The translations under genes were made by a program, and so were the position numbers. A DNA stretch of 13,089 bases from Neocallimastix lanati (nom. inval.) (Eukaryota > Neocallimastigomycota > Neocallimastigomycetes > Neocallimastigales > Neocallimastigaceae): assembly GCA_016946835.1 (NCBI GenBank), contig JACVTC010000658.1, positions 1 through 13,089 on the forward strand, given 5' to 3'. Below are positions 5,997-13,089 of the stretch, in pieces. The notes below the pieces were generated by a model. It had not been told where the DNA came from, did no database searches, and saw nothing but the letters and a program-made list of their open reading frames with translations. Numbering within the stretch: position 1 is the first letter of the stretch; every line of letters starts with the position of its first letter.

Positions 5997-6367
5997 TTAT
6001 TGAGAATATTATCATCAAAGGTATGTCTTCTTTTGCCAATCGTATTATTGATAGTAATAGGGTTCAAATGGAAATTGTTATCAGATGAAATTTTAAATGA
6101 ATTTAGATTTTCTAAAACATCATCTATAGTGTATTCGTCGTTTAAAGTTGTTTGTTCATTACTTGTATGAGGTTCATTTTCAATAACAATATCAGTGTCA
6201 TTTGAAAAGTAATGGATTGCTTGTGAAGCCTTTTGTTCCTTATAGTTTTCATCTGGTAGAGTAAAGTTCGTGGGTTGATCTTCATCAAATACTACTCGGA
6301 CTAAATGTAACTTGGGGTCTTCGTAATATATTTTGTGAAAAGTTTTTATAATAGGAAATACACCCAA
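5978..6367 (-). pseudogene. Integrase C-terminal end and linker to reverse transcriptase, element A
   Basis: The only start here is a TTG at 6367, so this is an internal polyprotein piece. Near its beginning KIYYEDPKLHLVRVVFDED matches the copia motif 'Y.i.d....i..srdVvFdE' at the end of the integrase region. After that come about 80 Asn/Asp/Glu-rich residues with no domain, as expected of the variable linker, ending in a basic KRRHTFDDNILNKRK stretch near 6000-6040 that may be a nuclear-localisation-like or cleavage region (inference). The first dozen residues are out of frame with integrase. About 20 residues usual between 'FGC..Y' and the 'VvFdE' motif, including the LGY motif, are missing, so a small deletion with frame change lies near 6335-6350. 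Confidence 0.75.
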
Positions 6368-6461
6368 ATGTTTTAATATATTTTAAATCAACCTTTTTAT
6401 TGAAGAAGACTTCATTAGGTATGGCATTTCCTATACTTCTATGTGGGTTAATATTATATAA
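6340..6461 (-). pseudogene. Integrase continuation after an in-frame TAG, element A
   Basis: Immediately past the TAG at 6462-6464 the same frame continues LYNINPHRS, then AIPNEVFFNKKVDLKYIKTF and GCISYYKN. Copia integrases have 'NriPhs....tPyE.w..kkP....lrvFGC..Y' here. Element B has the parallel sequence YANYIYNKIPHS...IPNEAF, with Tyr where A has the stop, so the TAG is a point lesion (TAT or TAC to TAG) and not the true end of integrase. Confidence 0.8.
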
Positions 6462-7052
6462 CTAATTCGCATAGTTAATTGCATAATCCCAAAACTTTTG
6501 ATCTAGCTTACTCCAAGATAAAAGGGTTCTTGCGCAATTGATCAATGTTTGATTTAATCTTTCTGCTTTGCCATTATTCTCGGGATTATAAGGAGGCGAA
6601 TAGAGTTTAGTAATACCGTTCTTTAAGCAATATTTTTCAATTTTCGTATTTTTAAATTCCAATCCATTATCGGTTTTAAAGAATTTAATATTACAGTTGA
6701 AGCAATTTGAAATTGTTTTAAAGAATTGAATAGTAGTATTAGGAACATCTCTTTTCCTTTTAAGTAAAAATATCCATGATTTTCTGGAAAATTCATCAAT
6801 AAATGTTAAGATGAATTTCTTGCCTGTTCCAGATGTAATGCCCATAGGACCTATTAGATCTGAATGAATTGTTTCTAATATTCCGGAAGCTGTAGGAGGA
6901 ATACCATTATGAGGTAATCTTTTAAGTTTAGAAATTTTACAATTCAAGCATTCATGTTTCTTTATGTTGTGTAATTCTAGGTATTGTGATAAATTATTGT
7001 GATAGAAGTGTCCTAAACGATTGTGCCATATGGTTTTGCTATAATCATCCAA
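6462..7052 (-). pseudogene. Copia integrase, zinc finger and DDE core, element A
   Basis: Integrase inserts element DNA into chromosomes. Residue numbers are from the ATG at 7052. The HHCC zinc finger is WHNRLGH (H10, H15) with ECLNC (C35, C38). The catalytic core has HSDLIGPM (D65), KTDNGLEF (D128) and NNGKAERLN (E164), which gives exactly 35 residues between the second Asp and the Glu, the canonical DX35E spacing. FIDEFSRKSWIFLLKRK at about 84-100 is the usual core strand and helix. The ATG is internal: upstream codons are open and in frame to the TAG at 7140-7142, which separates it from protease. The frame ends at TAG 6462-6464, with integrase sequence continuing beyond it. All catalytic and zinc residues are intact; only stops and the later deletion break it. 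Confidence 0.92.
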
Positions 7053-7139
7053 TTCATTTTTATTATTAGTTACACTTGAAATTGATGGTACTATTAGTTT
7101 TATTGGAATTCTTGCAATGTTGAATTTGTCAACATTGAA

Positions 7140-7496
7140 CTATCCAATGATTTTTTCTTTATCAGTTATGTCGTCAGTCTTTTTAAGAATAAGTGATGTT
7201 TTGTTGATTTCACTTGAATATCTATTCCTGTATAATTTAAATCCACTTAATAAATTTTTATTGATTCTTTTAGAATAATAAACATTGTCTAATCGGATTA
7301 TTTCATTATTGATTGTTCCTTCGAATGTTCCAATGCCTTGAAATTCACAAATGGAATTATTTGCACATCTCATTTGGATTCTTTCATTACGAAAATTCTT
7401 TAAGATATTTTTAATATTTGTAATATGTTCTGAACATCCTGTATCGTAGGTCCAAATGATATAACTATCATTTGAATTGATTTCTTCACTCGTCAA
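7140..7496 (-). pseudogene. Copia aspartic protease, element A
   Basis: This enzyme cuts the Gag-Pol polyprotein. Residue numbers are from the TTG at 7496. The active site is WTYDTGCSEHIT (D18-T19-G20), the copia form of 'DSGAS.H'. It is followed by CANNSICEFQGIGTFEG, the flap and 'G.G' region, and RLDNVYYSKRINKNLLS, matching 'l.dVlyvP.l..NLLS'. There is no ATG; codons stay open a little upstream (to about 7526), consistent with translation from a Gag-Pol precursor now lost. The frame ends at TAG 7140-7142, but the same frame resumes at once with FNVDKFNIARIP and runs into integrase, so that stop is a lesion, most simply CAG to TAG. Element B's protease has the parallel block NNTECKFEGYGEF. 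Confidence 0.88.
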
Positions 7497-7529
7497 ATGA
7501 TTGATAGCTTTTATAATAATGAAGAATGA
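7497..7529. other. Head-to-head junction of elements A and B
   Basis: Minus-strand protease coding of element A fades out here and plus-strand coding of element B begins at about 7530. No LTR, target duplication or terminal repeat is visible in this short interval. Both elements are cut at the same functional place, between the end of Gag and the protease. Confidence 0.6.
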
Positions 7530-7853
7530 AGAAACAATAATAATAGGAGAAGAAATAACATTAAAAGGTATATCAATTATAATAATAAATTCAAATTAGG
7601 TAATAAATATAACTTTGACTTAAATTTTAATGAATTAAGAACGATTATTGAAGATAATCCTTACACCAAAAATAATCAACATTCAAATAATAATGGCAAA
7701 AAGTTTGCTTTATTCATTAATCGTTATGATAAAAATTTTGCCATTGACAAATATTTAAACGTCAATAAGATTGAGAAAGAATATAATAAAGAATATAGTA
7801 AAGAATTTAATACAAATTTAATCAATAATGAAAAAATCTATATGATTATATGA
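7530..7853 (+). pseudogene. Gag tail / pre-protease segment of element B
   Basis: A 107-codon open frame between TGA 7527-7529 and TGA 7851-7853, without a usable ATG. It starts basic and Asn-rich (RNNNNRRRNNIKRY), passes through FNELRTIIEDNPY and ends EKIYMII. It resembles in composition the region around the Gag knuckle of the element at 596-1281, but no CCHC motif is seen. The protease active site follows directly in the next frame. Losing two bases from an AT run at about 7848 would explain the shift (inference). The assignment rests on position and composition. Confidence 0.55.
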
Positions 7854-7941
7854 TTCCGGAGCCTGAGAACATATTAAATGCAATAAATTACTCTTAGAAA
7901 AATTATACAAAAGAAAACATCAATTTAATATGCATAAATAA
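7846..7941 (+). pseudogene. Aspartic protease active-site segment of element B
   Basis: YDSGA, then an in-frame TGA at 7864-7866, then EHIKCNKLLLEKLYK. Copia proteases read 'DSGAS.HI', so the TGA replaces the Ser that follows the active site. The frame closes at 7939-7941 while the protein continues in the next frame from 7916, so a small indel lies at about 7912-7920. Confidence 0.75.
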
Positions 7942-8242
7942 TACCGAATGTAAATTTGAAGGATATGGAGAATTTGAATTTAGGATAAATTATCATACTT
8001 TTATACTAAAACATGTACTATATTTTTCAGATGTAATTTAAAATATTATTAGTGAAGTAGAATGGGCAAAAGATGGCGTAAATAATTTGATCAACAGTAA
8101 TAACAATATTGTATATTTAAAATTATTAGACAAAGATTATAATAAAATTGCCTCCTTTCAGGTAAATGAAACATTGAATTATGAATTATTGTTATACACA
8201 AAAATAATATCATTAACAATAAACGCCAAATATTTTCAATAA
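7916..8242 (+). pseudogene. Protease C-terminal half of element B
   Basis: One frame with a single internal TAA at 8039-8041. It reads NNTECKFEGYGEFEF, HTFILKHVLYFSDVI, stop, NIISEVEWAKDG and then a Lys/Leu/Asp stretch. This is the copia series 'G.G.i....l..VlyvP.l..NLiSv..l...G'. The element A protease has the parallel NNSICEFQGIGTF. The GAG-pre-integrase zinc finger that should follow is not found before 8370. Confidence 0.8.
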
Positions 8243-8369
8243 ATAAGAATACTAATGAATTAAATATTATAAATACTATTTTATTTTAATTAATAATATT
8301 CGCTTATTTAGGTATTTATTAATTAATTAATAATCTATTATTATTTTTAAAAAAAACCACTAATTGTAG
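8243..8369. other. Deletion scar where the integrase core of element B should be
   Basis: Only about 130 AT-rich bases, including a run of 8 A, lie between the protease and the integrase tail. Element A has roughly 700 bases for the same interval. No HHCC or DDE motif can be read in any frame, so the catalytic core has been deleted. Confidence 0.7.
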
Positions 8370-8730
8370 TATACCAAATACGCTAATTATATTTATAACA
8401 AAATTCCACATTCAGGTAATAATAGTAAAATACCTAATGAAGCCTTTTATACCTATAAAATCAAAATTAACCATATAAAAGTATTTGGTTATATCACTTA
8501 TAAAAACCCTTCATTTAAAAAGAAAAATGTTTACTCCAAATACAAAGAAAGGAATATTTCTAGGGTATAGCGAAAAATTTAGTTGATATATAATCATGGA
8601 TTATTACAATTTTATAATACACTTAGTTCGTGATATCAATTGCTTGGAAAATGTTCCAGCTAATCTCAAAATTCAAAATAATATTAAAAATAACAAAAAA
8701 GATATAGATTTTTTAATTTTTAGTTTTTAA
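8370..8730 (+). pseudogene. Integrase C-terminal end of element B
   Basis: Two overlapping frames. The first (8370-8570) reads KYANYIYNKIPHSG, IPNEAFYTYKIKINHIKVFG and YITYKN. The second (from about 8535 to 8730) reads PNTKKGIFLGYSEKFS, TGA at 8584-8586, then MDYYNFIIHLVRDINCLEN. Together they match copia 'NriPhs....tPyE.......lrvFG..aY....' and 'skk.ifLGYs....gY.i.d.....i..srdv'. The LGY block survives here but is missing from element A, so the two copies have different lesions. The frameshift lies near 8535. Confidence 0.85.
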
Positions 8731-9258
8731 TTGTTTAAATTATGTTCAGACTTATAATGTAAATATTGAATTAGATAAAAACAAAAACAATCAAAATTTA
8801 ATAAATTGAAAATTCTAAAAACCCATCTGAAAACAATAATATTTCATATAATACAGTTGAAAAATCTAATCAACAATTACTCTGAAATGACATTAATAAC
8901 TCCAATATTATTTTTTTATAAATTCAAAAACTACAGACAAAATAAATTCAAATAGTAACTATTCCATTAATTATAATAATGAACTCCATAATGAAAATCT
9001 AGTTAATAACTCAGACTCAAGTGTAATCTTGAAAATCAGAATAATTCTAATAAAAAAATTTTTAATAAATTCTGAAGAAAAAATTTTAATAATGACCAAA
9101 TCTTAACTAATAATAGATTTGATGAAAATAATTTAAATAAAATTTTTTATCAATTAATAATGAAAAATTCAATAATAAGAATTTAGTTAATAATACTTAG
9201 ACTAAAATTTTTCTAATACTAATTTAGAAAACGATAAAAATTTTAATGAACCAACTTT
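8731..9258 (+). pseudogene. Remains of the Asn-rich linker of element B
   Basis: No long frame, but short pieces such as ENSKNPSENNNISYNT and VEKSNQQLL can be read near 8810-8880, rich in Asn, Ser and Glu as in the linker of element A. Everything up to the palm of reverse transcriptase, including the 'KWvFk.K' block and the first catalytic Asp, is absent. The stretch runs directly into RGYCKLDKALY at 9259, indicating a second deletion. Confidence 0.45.
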
Positions 9259-9468
9259 GGGCGTGGTTATTGTAAACTTGACAAAGCTCTGTATAGTTTA
9301 AAACAATCAGGTTGACAATTGTATCTTACCATTTCTAATTTTCTTATTAAACAAGGTTTTTCTCAATCAATTTCTGAAAAATGTGTTTTCTTCAAGAAAA
9401 ATAACAATTTATTAGTATGTGTTAATGGTTTATATGTTGATGATATGATAATCGCTGGTTATAAATAA
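9259..9468 (+). pseudogene. Reverse transcriptase palm of element B with YVDD
   Basis: One frame of 69 codons to TAA 9466-9468, with an internal TGA at 9313-9315. It reads YCKLDKALYSLKQSG, stop, QLYLTISNFLIKQGFSQSIS, EKCVFFKK and NGLYVDDMIIAG. This follows copia 'CkLnkaLYGLKQs.r.Wy..i..fL...GF..s..d.cvf' and the YVDD active site. The TGA replaces the usual Arg of 'QS(P/G)R.W', explicable as CGA to TGA. The LYSLKQ variant has Ser for the usual Gly. Confidence 0.87.
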
Positions 9469-9640
9469 TACTTCTTCGAATCAGAGTTATATCATTTCCA
9501 AATACACTTTTAACTAATAAATAAATTTTGGGATATAATATATATTGCTAATAATTTTTATTGATTTAATATTATATTTAATTAAAATTAGAGAATATAA
9601 CAAAATATATAAATATTTTTAATTTATTTAGAATTTAAAT
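9469..9640 (+). pseudogene. Decayed downstream reverse transcriptase of element B
   Basis: Very short pieces in several frames. KILGYNIY near 9525-9550 fits the 'ylLGi.i' block. KYINIFNLFRI near 9604-9636 fits element A's TYIKNILSKFKI. Beyond this, ITLTNEFIF near 9790 hints at the RNase H 'lS..EaEfi' block, but the evidence is weak. Stops are dense. Confidence 0.35.
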
Positions 9641-10547
9641 TAAATAAATTTATAATGTATAATATATATTATTATATATATTATATAATTTGCTTATAGC
9701 AAATGAACTATATATTATTGGAGGTTATTAAATATATTCATAAAGTAAATTAACTTATTAAACTAATATTATTAAATAATAATAAAAGTTGCTATTACTT
9801 TAACAAATGAATTTATCTTTTGAGATTTATGAATTAATAATTTTAAAAATTTATTATTTATTCTTTTATTATTAGTACCTTTTAATTGATGATTTTGAAT
9901 TTAAAGCTTAATGATTCTTGAAATTTTATAAATAAATATTATATTTTTAAATTATTTTTTATATATAATTAATATATATTATATTTTTTACTTTAATTTA
10001 AAGTTTTATTCAAAAATATTAATTTGAAAATATCATTGTTAAATAATAACTTAACGCTTAACATAATTTTATATTAAAAATAAAATTATTCGTAAATATT
10101 TATAAATATAAATAATATATTTATAATTAATTGATGTGGACTAAAAATATATGTCTTATCATCTTTTATTCTTCCATATATTTAATATTTATATTTTTAA
10201 ATATTTCTTTTTTAAAAAATATAATATTTTGCATTTAAAGTATTTTGTACTTAAATAATTTTAGACAAAAATCAATTATTAAAATTTACATATTAAATTA
10301 AAATTTATTTTTAATAATATTATATTTTAATAAATATAAATATAAAAATAATAAATATAAATGAAACATTATAGTTTTATTTTACTATTGATGATTAAAA
10401 TTAGGATAAAACTATATATAATTATCCTTTTTTGATGAAATTTTTAATATTTAAAAAAGTGATAACAGTTAATAAATATAAATAAAATTAAAAATAATAA
10501 AACAATAGATAATTTAATAAAATATAAATATTTTTAAATTAAATTAA
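9641..10547. other. AT-rich region, no supported gene
   Basis: About 900 bases with dense stops in all frames. It should contain the RNase H ends of element B (plus strand) and element D (minus strand) if these were complete, but apart from the ITLTNEFIF hint near 9790 nothing can be read. No purine tract followed by TGTTA, and so no LTR, was found. Confidence 0.5.
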
Positions 10548-10730
10548 TTAAAATAATATTTCATGAAGTAAATTTACTATATGTAAATATATGTCAAAGT
10601 TGAAGTGATGATATAATAATTTTAAATTTGACTCAAATATTTTATAATATTTATTACATTGTTCCAGTCTTATATCGTTAGTCGTTAAATTTTTCTTCTT
10701 TGCTAATGGAGAATAATATATTTGGTATTG
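10548..10730 (-). pseudogene. Reverse transcriptase to RNase H connection of element D
   Basis: A 60-codon open frame on the minus strand between TAA 10731-10733 and TAA 10548-10550. It reads QYQIYYSPLAKKKNLTTNDI, RLEQCNKYYKIFESNLKLLY and HHFNFDI. Just upstream in the same frame, past the stop, is SIIGLLVNISN. The order matches copia 'slIGsLlYlan.tRPDI.ysv..lsrk...Pt..d...lkRilrYLk.tlny.l.y'. Without that context the frame would look like noise. The first RNase H Asp should follow but is not found. Confidence 0.5.
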
Positions 10731-11056
10731 TTAATTTGATATATTTACTAGTAAGCCAATTATGCTATGTTAAATATTCCTATCAAATGATGGTTTATTA
10801 ATTTTATTTAATCGTAAGTATATGAAGTAGAAATATATTTTTTATATTTAATTTTATTAAAATATTTTAAATATAATTTTCTAGGGAGATTGAATGTTCT
10901 AATCTATTTTTTCTGCCATTCAAACAAAAAATGAGATTTCTTTCTTCATATTAGGATAGTTAAAATTTATTCTTTATAATATTAATATTAATAATAATTT
11001 CTTCTTTAATTCTTGTTATTAATATTTTTAAATACATATTAGGTTTTAATGCATGG

Positions 11057-11199
11057 TTATATTATTATTTTATAATCAAAGAGACATTTTGCACCTTTTA
11101 ATTTGAATTAGTTTTTTATTTAAGATTTACTATTTACTTAATTTCATTAGCAATCATTTGTTTTAAACCATATAATTCTTTAGATAATTTGATGTTTAA
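11057..11199 (-). pseudogene. Reverse transcriptase palm fragments of element D
   Basis: Frame 11134-11199 reads KLSKELYGLKQ, the copia 'kLnkaLYGLKQ' block, then MIANEIK and TAA. Frame 11057-11107 reads GAKCLFDYKIII, matching '...d.ClFyk.' (element A EPCIFKK, element B EKCVFFKK). The spacing between the two blocks is close to that in elements A and B. Several stops and at least one frameshift separate them. Confidence 0.6.
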
Positions 11200-11259
11200 T
11201 TATAAAAATTATAGTTAGATTCTATTATTATATTTTTACAATACTGAATATATTTATTG

Positions 11260-11448
11260 TCAATCTTTAATATTTTGATTATAATAATAATTTGTATTAT
11301 CATCAATATGAATTGTGGAAGTACTATATTTTTTTAATGTCATCTCTTCATCAAAATTTAAGTTGTAAAATTTATAAATTTTCAAAGTTTTTAAACTAAA
11401 ATAATGAAACCACAACATAATATAATTACTTAGATTTAAAAAATATAA
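11260..11448 (-). pseudogene. Linker start of element D pol
   Basis: A 62-codon open frame between TAA 11449-11451 and TGA 11260-11262. KIYKFYNLNFDEEM recalls the copia 'YkiY......VkFdEd' motif (element A KIYYEDP...VVFDED). It is followed by a polar Thr/Ser/Asp/Asn stretch, as in the linker. The assignment rests on this single motif and on being upstream of LYGLKQ. As in element B, the first part of the reverse transcriptase is missing between linker and palm. Confidence 0.4.
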
Positions 11449-11862
11449 TTATATATTGAATATTTATATATCTTGTTAGATAACATTTAATCTAATAATT
11501 TTAACATAAATATTTATCAAATTGTAAAATATACCAATCAAATTAAAATTAAAATAAAAAACAATTACTATTAAATAAAATTGTGAATTTTGAGTTATAT
11601 CTATTAATTATTTAAATTATAAATAATATTTTAAATCTATTTAAAATGCATTTAGTTAGAAATTAATTTTATATTAAATAATACTTTTAAATAAAATATT
11701 TGTAAGCTATTTTCGGAGTTTACAATCTTAAAAATTATTATTGATAAATAACGAAAGAAAAAGCTTTTAAATTATTGTTCATTAAATTTCAAAATTAAGT
11801 AAACAAACTTTTATTATAATAAATTTATTTTCATTTGAAAATTTCTTTTTAATATAATTTAA
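11449..11862. other. AT-rich region, nothing recognised
   Basis: About 400 bases without a supportable frame on either strand. A slightly GC-richer patch near 11700-11765 (tttcggagtttac, cgaaag) has no identifiable structure. Confidence 0.5.
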
Positions 11863-12270
11863 AGGAATTATGATATAAATATATATATTATAATTAAACA
11901 TATCTTTTCAATATTTGAAAACAACAAATTTTTAATATTATTAAGTAAAATAATTAACGAATTTAAAAAATATAAATATATAAAAGAAATAACACAAGGG
12001 ATTATAATAATGTTAATGATTCATCAAAAGAATTATATATATAACAGAGATTTAACTGAATATAAATATATTTATGATAAAAAAAATAATTTTAATAAAT
12101 TATTTATAAAATTTAAATTATTAGGAATGAATTTCCATGAAACTAAATTATAAATATTTATAAAGAATGGATTTGATATTAATATTAAAAATGAATTCTT
12201 ATTCTGTAAATTATTTATGCGATCATTAATACTGTTTCTATTGGTATTAAATATAATAGAAATAACTTAG
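11863..12270 (+). pseudogene. Possible copia-type Gag relic
   Basis: One plus-strand frame is open from just after TAA 11860-11862 to TAG 12268-12270, except for a TAA at 12151-12153. That gives 96 plus 38 codons, far longer than neighbouring frames in such AT-rich DNA. It reads FENNKFLILLSKIINEFKKY, RDLTEYKYIYDKKNNF, NKLFIKFKLLGMNFHETKL, stop, then IFIKNGFDINIKNEFLFCKL and FMRSLI. The final part resembles the Gag (UBN2) pattern '..f..L...G..i.ne......Ll.SLP'. No zinc knuckle follows; the next bases are Asn/Ile-coding repeats. The first half matches nothing I know. An uncharacterised AT-rich host exon is the alternative. Confidence 0.4.
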
Positions 12271-12608
12271 CATATATGTAATTATAAAATATTGAATAAT
12301 ATAAAAATAATCAATAGATTGAAATTGAAAATAGAATAAATGAATAAAAGTAATTTATTTAAAAAAATGTGAATTAGATAAATAATAATAATAAAAATTT
12401 GATGTTACATAATTTAAATAATAATAATTAATCAAAATAACTAAATTATAATAATAAATAGCAATATAATTAAAATAATTTATAATATTGTTTAAGAATA
12501 TATAAATTATTGTAATAAAAAAAAGTCGATTATAAAATTTTCAAATTCTTTCGAAATAATAAATATATAATTTTAAAATAAAAAGTTTAATGATAGACAA
12601 TGATTTAA
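12271..12608. other. AT-rich region, nothing recognised
   Basis: Noncoding by appearance, with AATAAT and ATAAAA repeats. If 11863-12270 is Gag, this is where its Asn-rich tail and zinc knuckle would be. No C..C...H....C pattern could be read in the plus-strand frames. Confidence 0.4.
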
Positions 12609-12761
12609 ATTATTATAGAATATACTAGATATTTAATATATATAAATGAAATCAAGGAATTAATGAATAAAATAATTAATAATTTTGGTCCAAAATCCCA
12701 AATTATAATAAAATTAGTTGAATTGATGAAGAAAGTTTTGAAAAATAATATTACTAAATGA
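12609..12761 (+). other. Short open frame of 50 codons, unrecognised
   Basis: Open from after TAA 12606-12608 to TGA 12759-12761. It reads EYTRYLIYINEIKEL, MNKIINNFGPKSQIIIKL and VELMKKVLKNN, with an internal ATG. The tggtccaaaatccc patch is GC-richer than its surroundings. The regular Leu/Ile/Lys pattern suggests helices. It could be another retroelement fragment, but a 50-codon frame is not exceptional here and no family is recognised. Confidence 0.2.
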
Positions 12762-13089
12762 TTGATCCATTATAAAACAATCATATTAATTTAAATATAT
12801 TAAAATAATAAAAAAAAATAAAAAAATAAAAATAATAGAAAAATAATAATAGAAGTTAAAGAGTTAAAATAGATTTAATAATAACAAAAATTTATATTTT
12901 ATAATATTATAAAAAAAAATAAAAAAGAAATAATAAGAAAAAAAATAAAAAAAAAATTTTATTTTTTTTTTATTATTAAAAAATTTATGATTTTAAATAA
13001 TATTTAAATAATTTATTTATTTTAATATTTTATTTATTTATTTATTTATTAATTTTTCTATCATTTATTTTTCCTGCTCTAAAAAATAA
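12762..13089. other. AT-rich end with poly(A)/poly(T) inverted repeat
   Basis: No gene. A-rich to about 12956, then T-rich. The arms at 12944-12956 and 12962-12974 (A-run and T-run with matching ends) form a 13-bp inverted repeat with a 5-base loop. A (TTTA)n stretch lies at about 13030-13050. Confidence 0.5.

Larger units (their letters stand above)
4117..7526 (-). mobile_element. Ty1/copia LTR retrotransposon A, 5'-truncated and inactive
   Basis: Reading from 7526 down, the order is protease, GAG-pre-integrase zinc finger, integrase, Asn-rich linker, reverse transcriptase, RNase H, purine tract, LTR. Integrase before reverse transcriptase is diagnostic for Ty1/copia. Gag and the 5' LTR are absent: the element ends head to head against element B at about 7500. 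Lesions seen are TAG stops at 7140-7142 and 6462-6464, an apparent deletion with frame change near 6335-6350, a frameshift near 5985-5995 and another near 5765-5775. The last third is intact, so decay is moderate compared with elements B and D. Confidence 0.88.
7505..9640 (+). mobile_element. Ty1/copia retrotransposon relic B, decayed and deleted
   Basis: Plus-strand pieces appear in copia order: Gag/protease linker (7530-7853), protease (7846-8242), integrase C-terminal end (8370-8730), linker remnant (8731-9258), reverse transcriptase middle (9259-9468) and weak downstream similarity to about 9640. The block order and its protease and integrase motifs resemble element A but at clear distance, so B is a relative and not a recent copy. 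The integrase zinc finger and DDE core and the first part of reverse transcriptase are missing. No LTR was found at either end. Confidence 0.8.
10548..11448 (-). mobile_element. Copia pol relic D, strongly decayed
   Basis: On the minus strand, copia blocks occur in order in short frames: a linker start with LNFDEEM (11260-11448), KLSKELYGLKQ (11134-11199), GAKCLFDYK (11057-11107) and the IGLLV...LAKKKN...NLKLLY connection (10548-10765). Colinearity of four blocks is the main evidence. The YVDD site was not found; 10770-11050 shows only fragments. No LTR or RNase H can be assigned. Confidence 0.55.

Noticed and set aside
7851-9315. Frequent in-frame TGA in element B as evidence of a recoded UGA codon
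   Set aside because: The TGAs replace different expected residues (Ser at 7864, Arg at 9313, uncertain at 8584). TAA and TAG also interrupt the relics, and the intact frame of element A uses TGG for Trp. Ordinary decay explains them.
10881-10905. ctagggagattgaatgttctaa as a purine tract plus LTR start for element B
   Set aside because: The site sits inside the decayed reverse transcriptase of element D on the other strand, has an interrupted purine run and lacks the TGTTA-gaatata start seen in elements A and C.

Overview
This is a very AT-rich window (by eye well above 80% A+T between genes) dominated by long terminal repeat (LTR) retrotransposon remains. The predicted proteins are rich in Asn, Lys and Ile. 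Coding is broken into short frames, poly(A)/poly(T) tracts and microsatellites are common, and nothing resembles prokaryotic operon structure. It is therefore a eukaryotic repeat region, from an AT-rich fungus or protist. The species cannot be fixed from this sequence, and I see no complete host gene.

Layout. 1-595: AT-rich, one perfect hairpin at 564-589. 596-1281 (minus): frame-broken copia-type Gag with a CCHC knuckle and an Asn/Tyr/Lys repeat tail. 1394-1710: candidate LTR. 1711-1718: purine tract. 1741-1927: (ATTTT)n microsatellite. 1916-2329 (minus): end of a copia RNase H (element C). 2323-2633 (minus): piece of a Ty3-type Gag capsid abutting it. 3269-3421 (minus): 50-residue open frame in a GC-richer island. 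3648-3811: two diverged TATA-containing direct repeats. 3948-4044: nested inverted repeats carrying a sequence shaped like a tRNA primer-binding site.

4117-7526 (minus): element A, the best preserved Ty1/copia pol. It holds protease, integrase with HHCC and DDE, reverse transcriptase with YVDD, RNase H, a purine tract and an LTR. It is interrupted by two TAG stops, two frameshifts and one apparent deletion, and it has no gag. At about 7500 it meets, head to head, element B (plus strand, about 7505 to at least 9468). B is an older relative that has lost its integrase core and the first half of its reverse transcriptase. A third copia pol relic, element D, lies on the minus strand at 10548-11448 in very short frames. 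A plus-strand open stretch at 11863-12270 looks like another Gag relic. The rest, to 13089, is AT-rich with no recognisable gene.

How the parts relate: these are independent insertions and decay products, not a pathway. Element A would have encoded one polyprotein cut by its own protease into integrase, reverse transcriptase and RNase H; as it stands it cannot make that polyprotein. The least explained sequence is 3269-4044, which lies just beyond A's LTR and could be the leader of a second element or a host promoter with a first exon.
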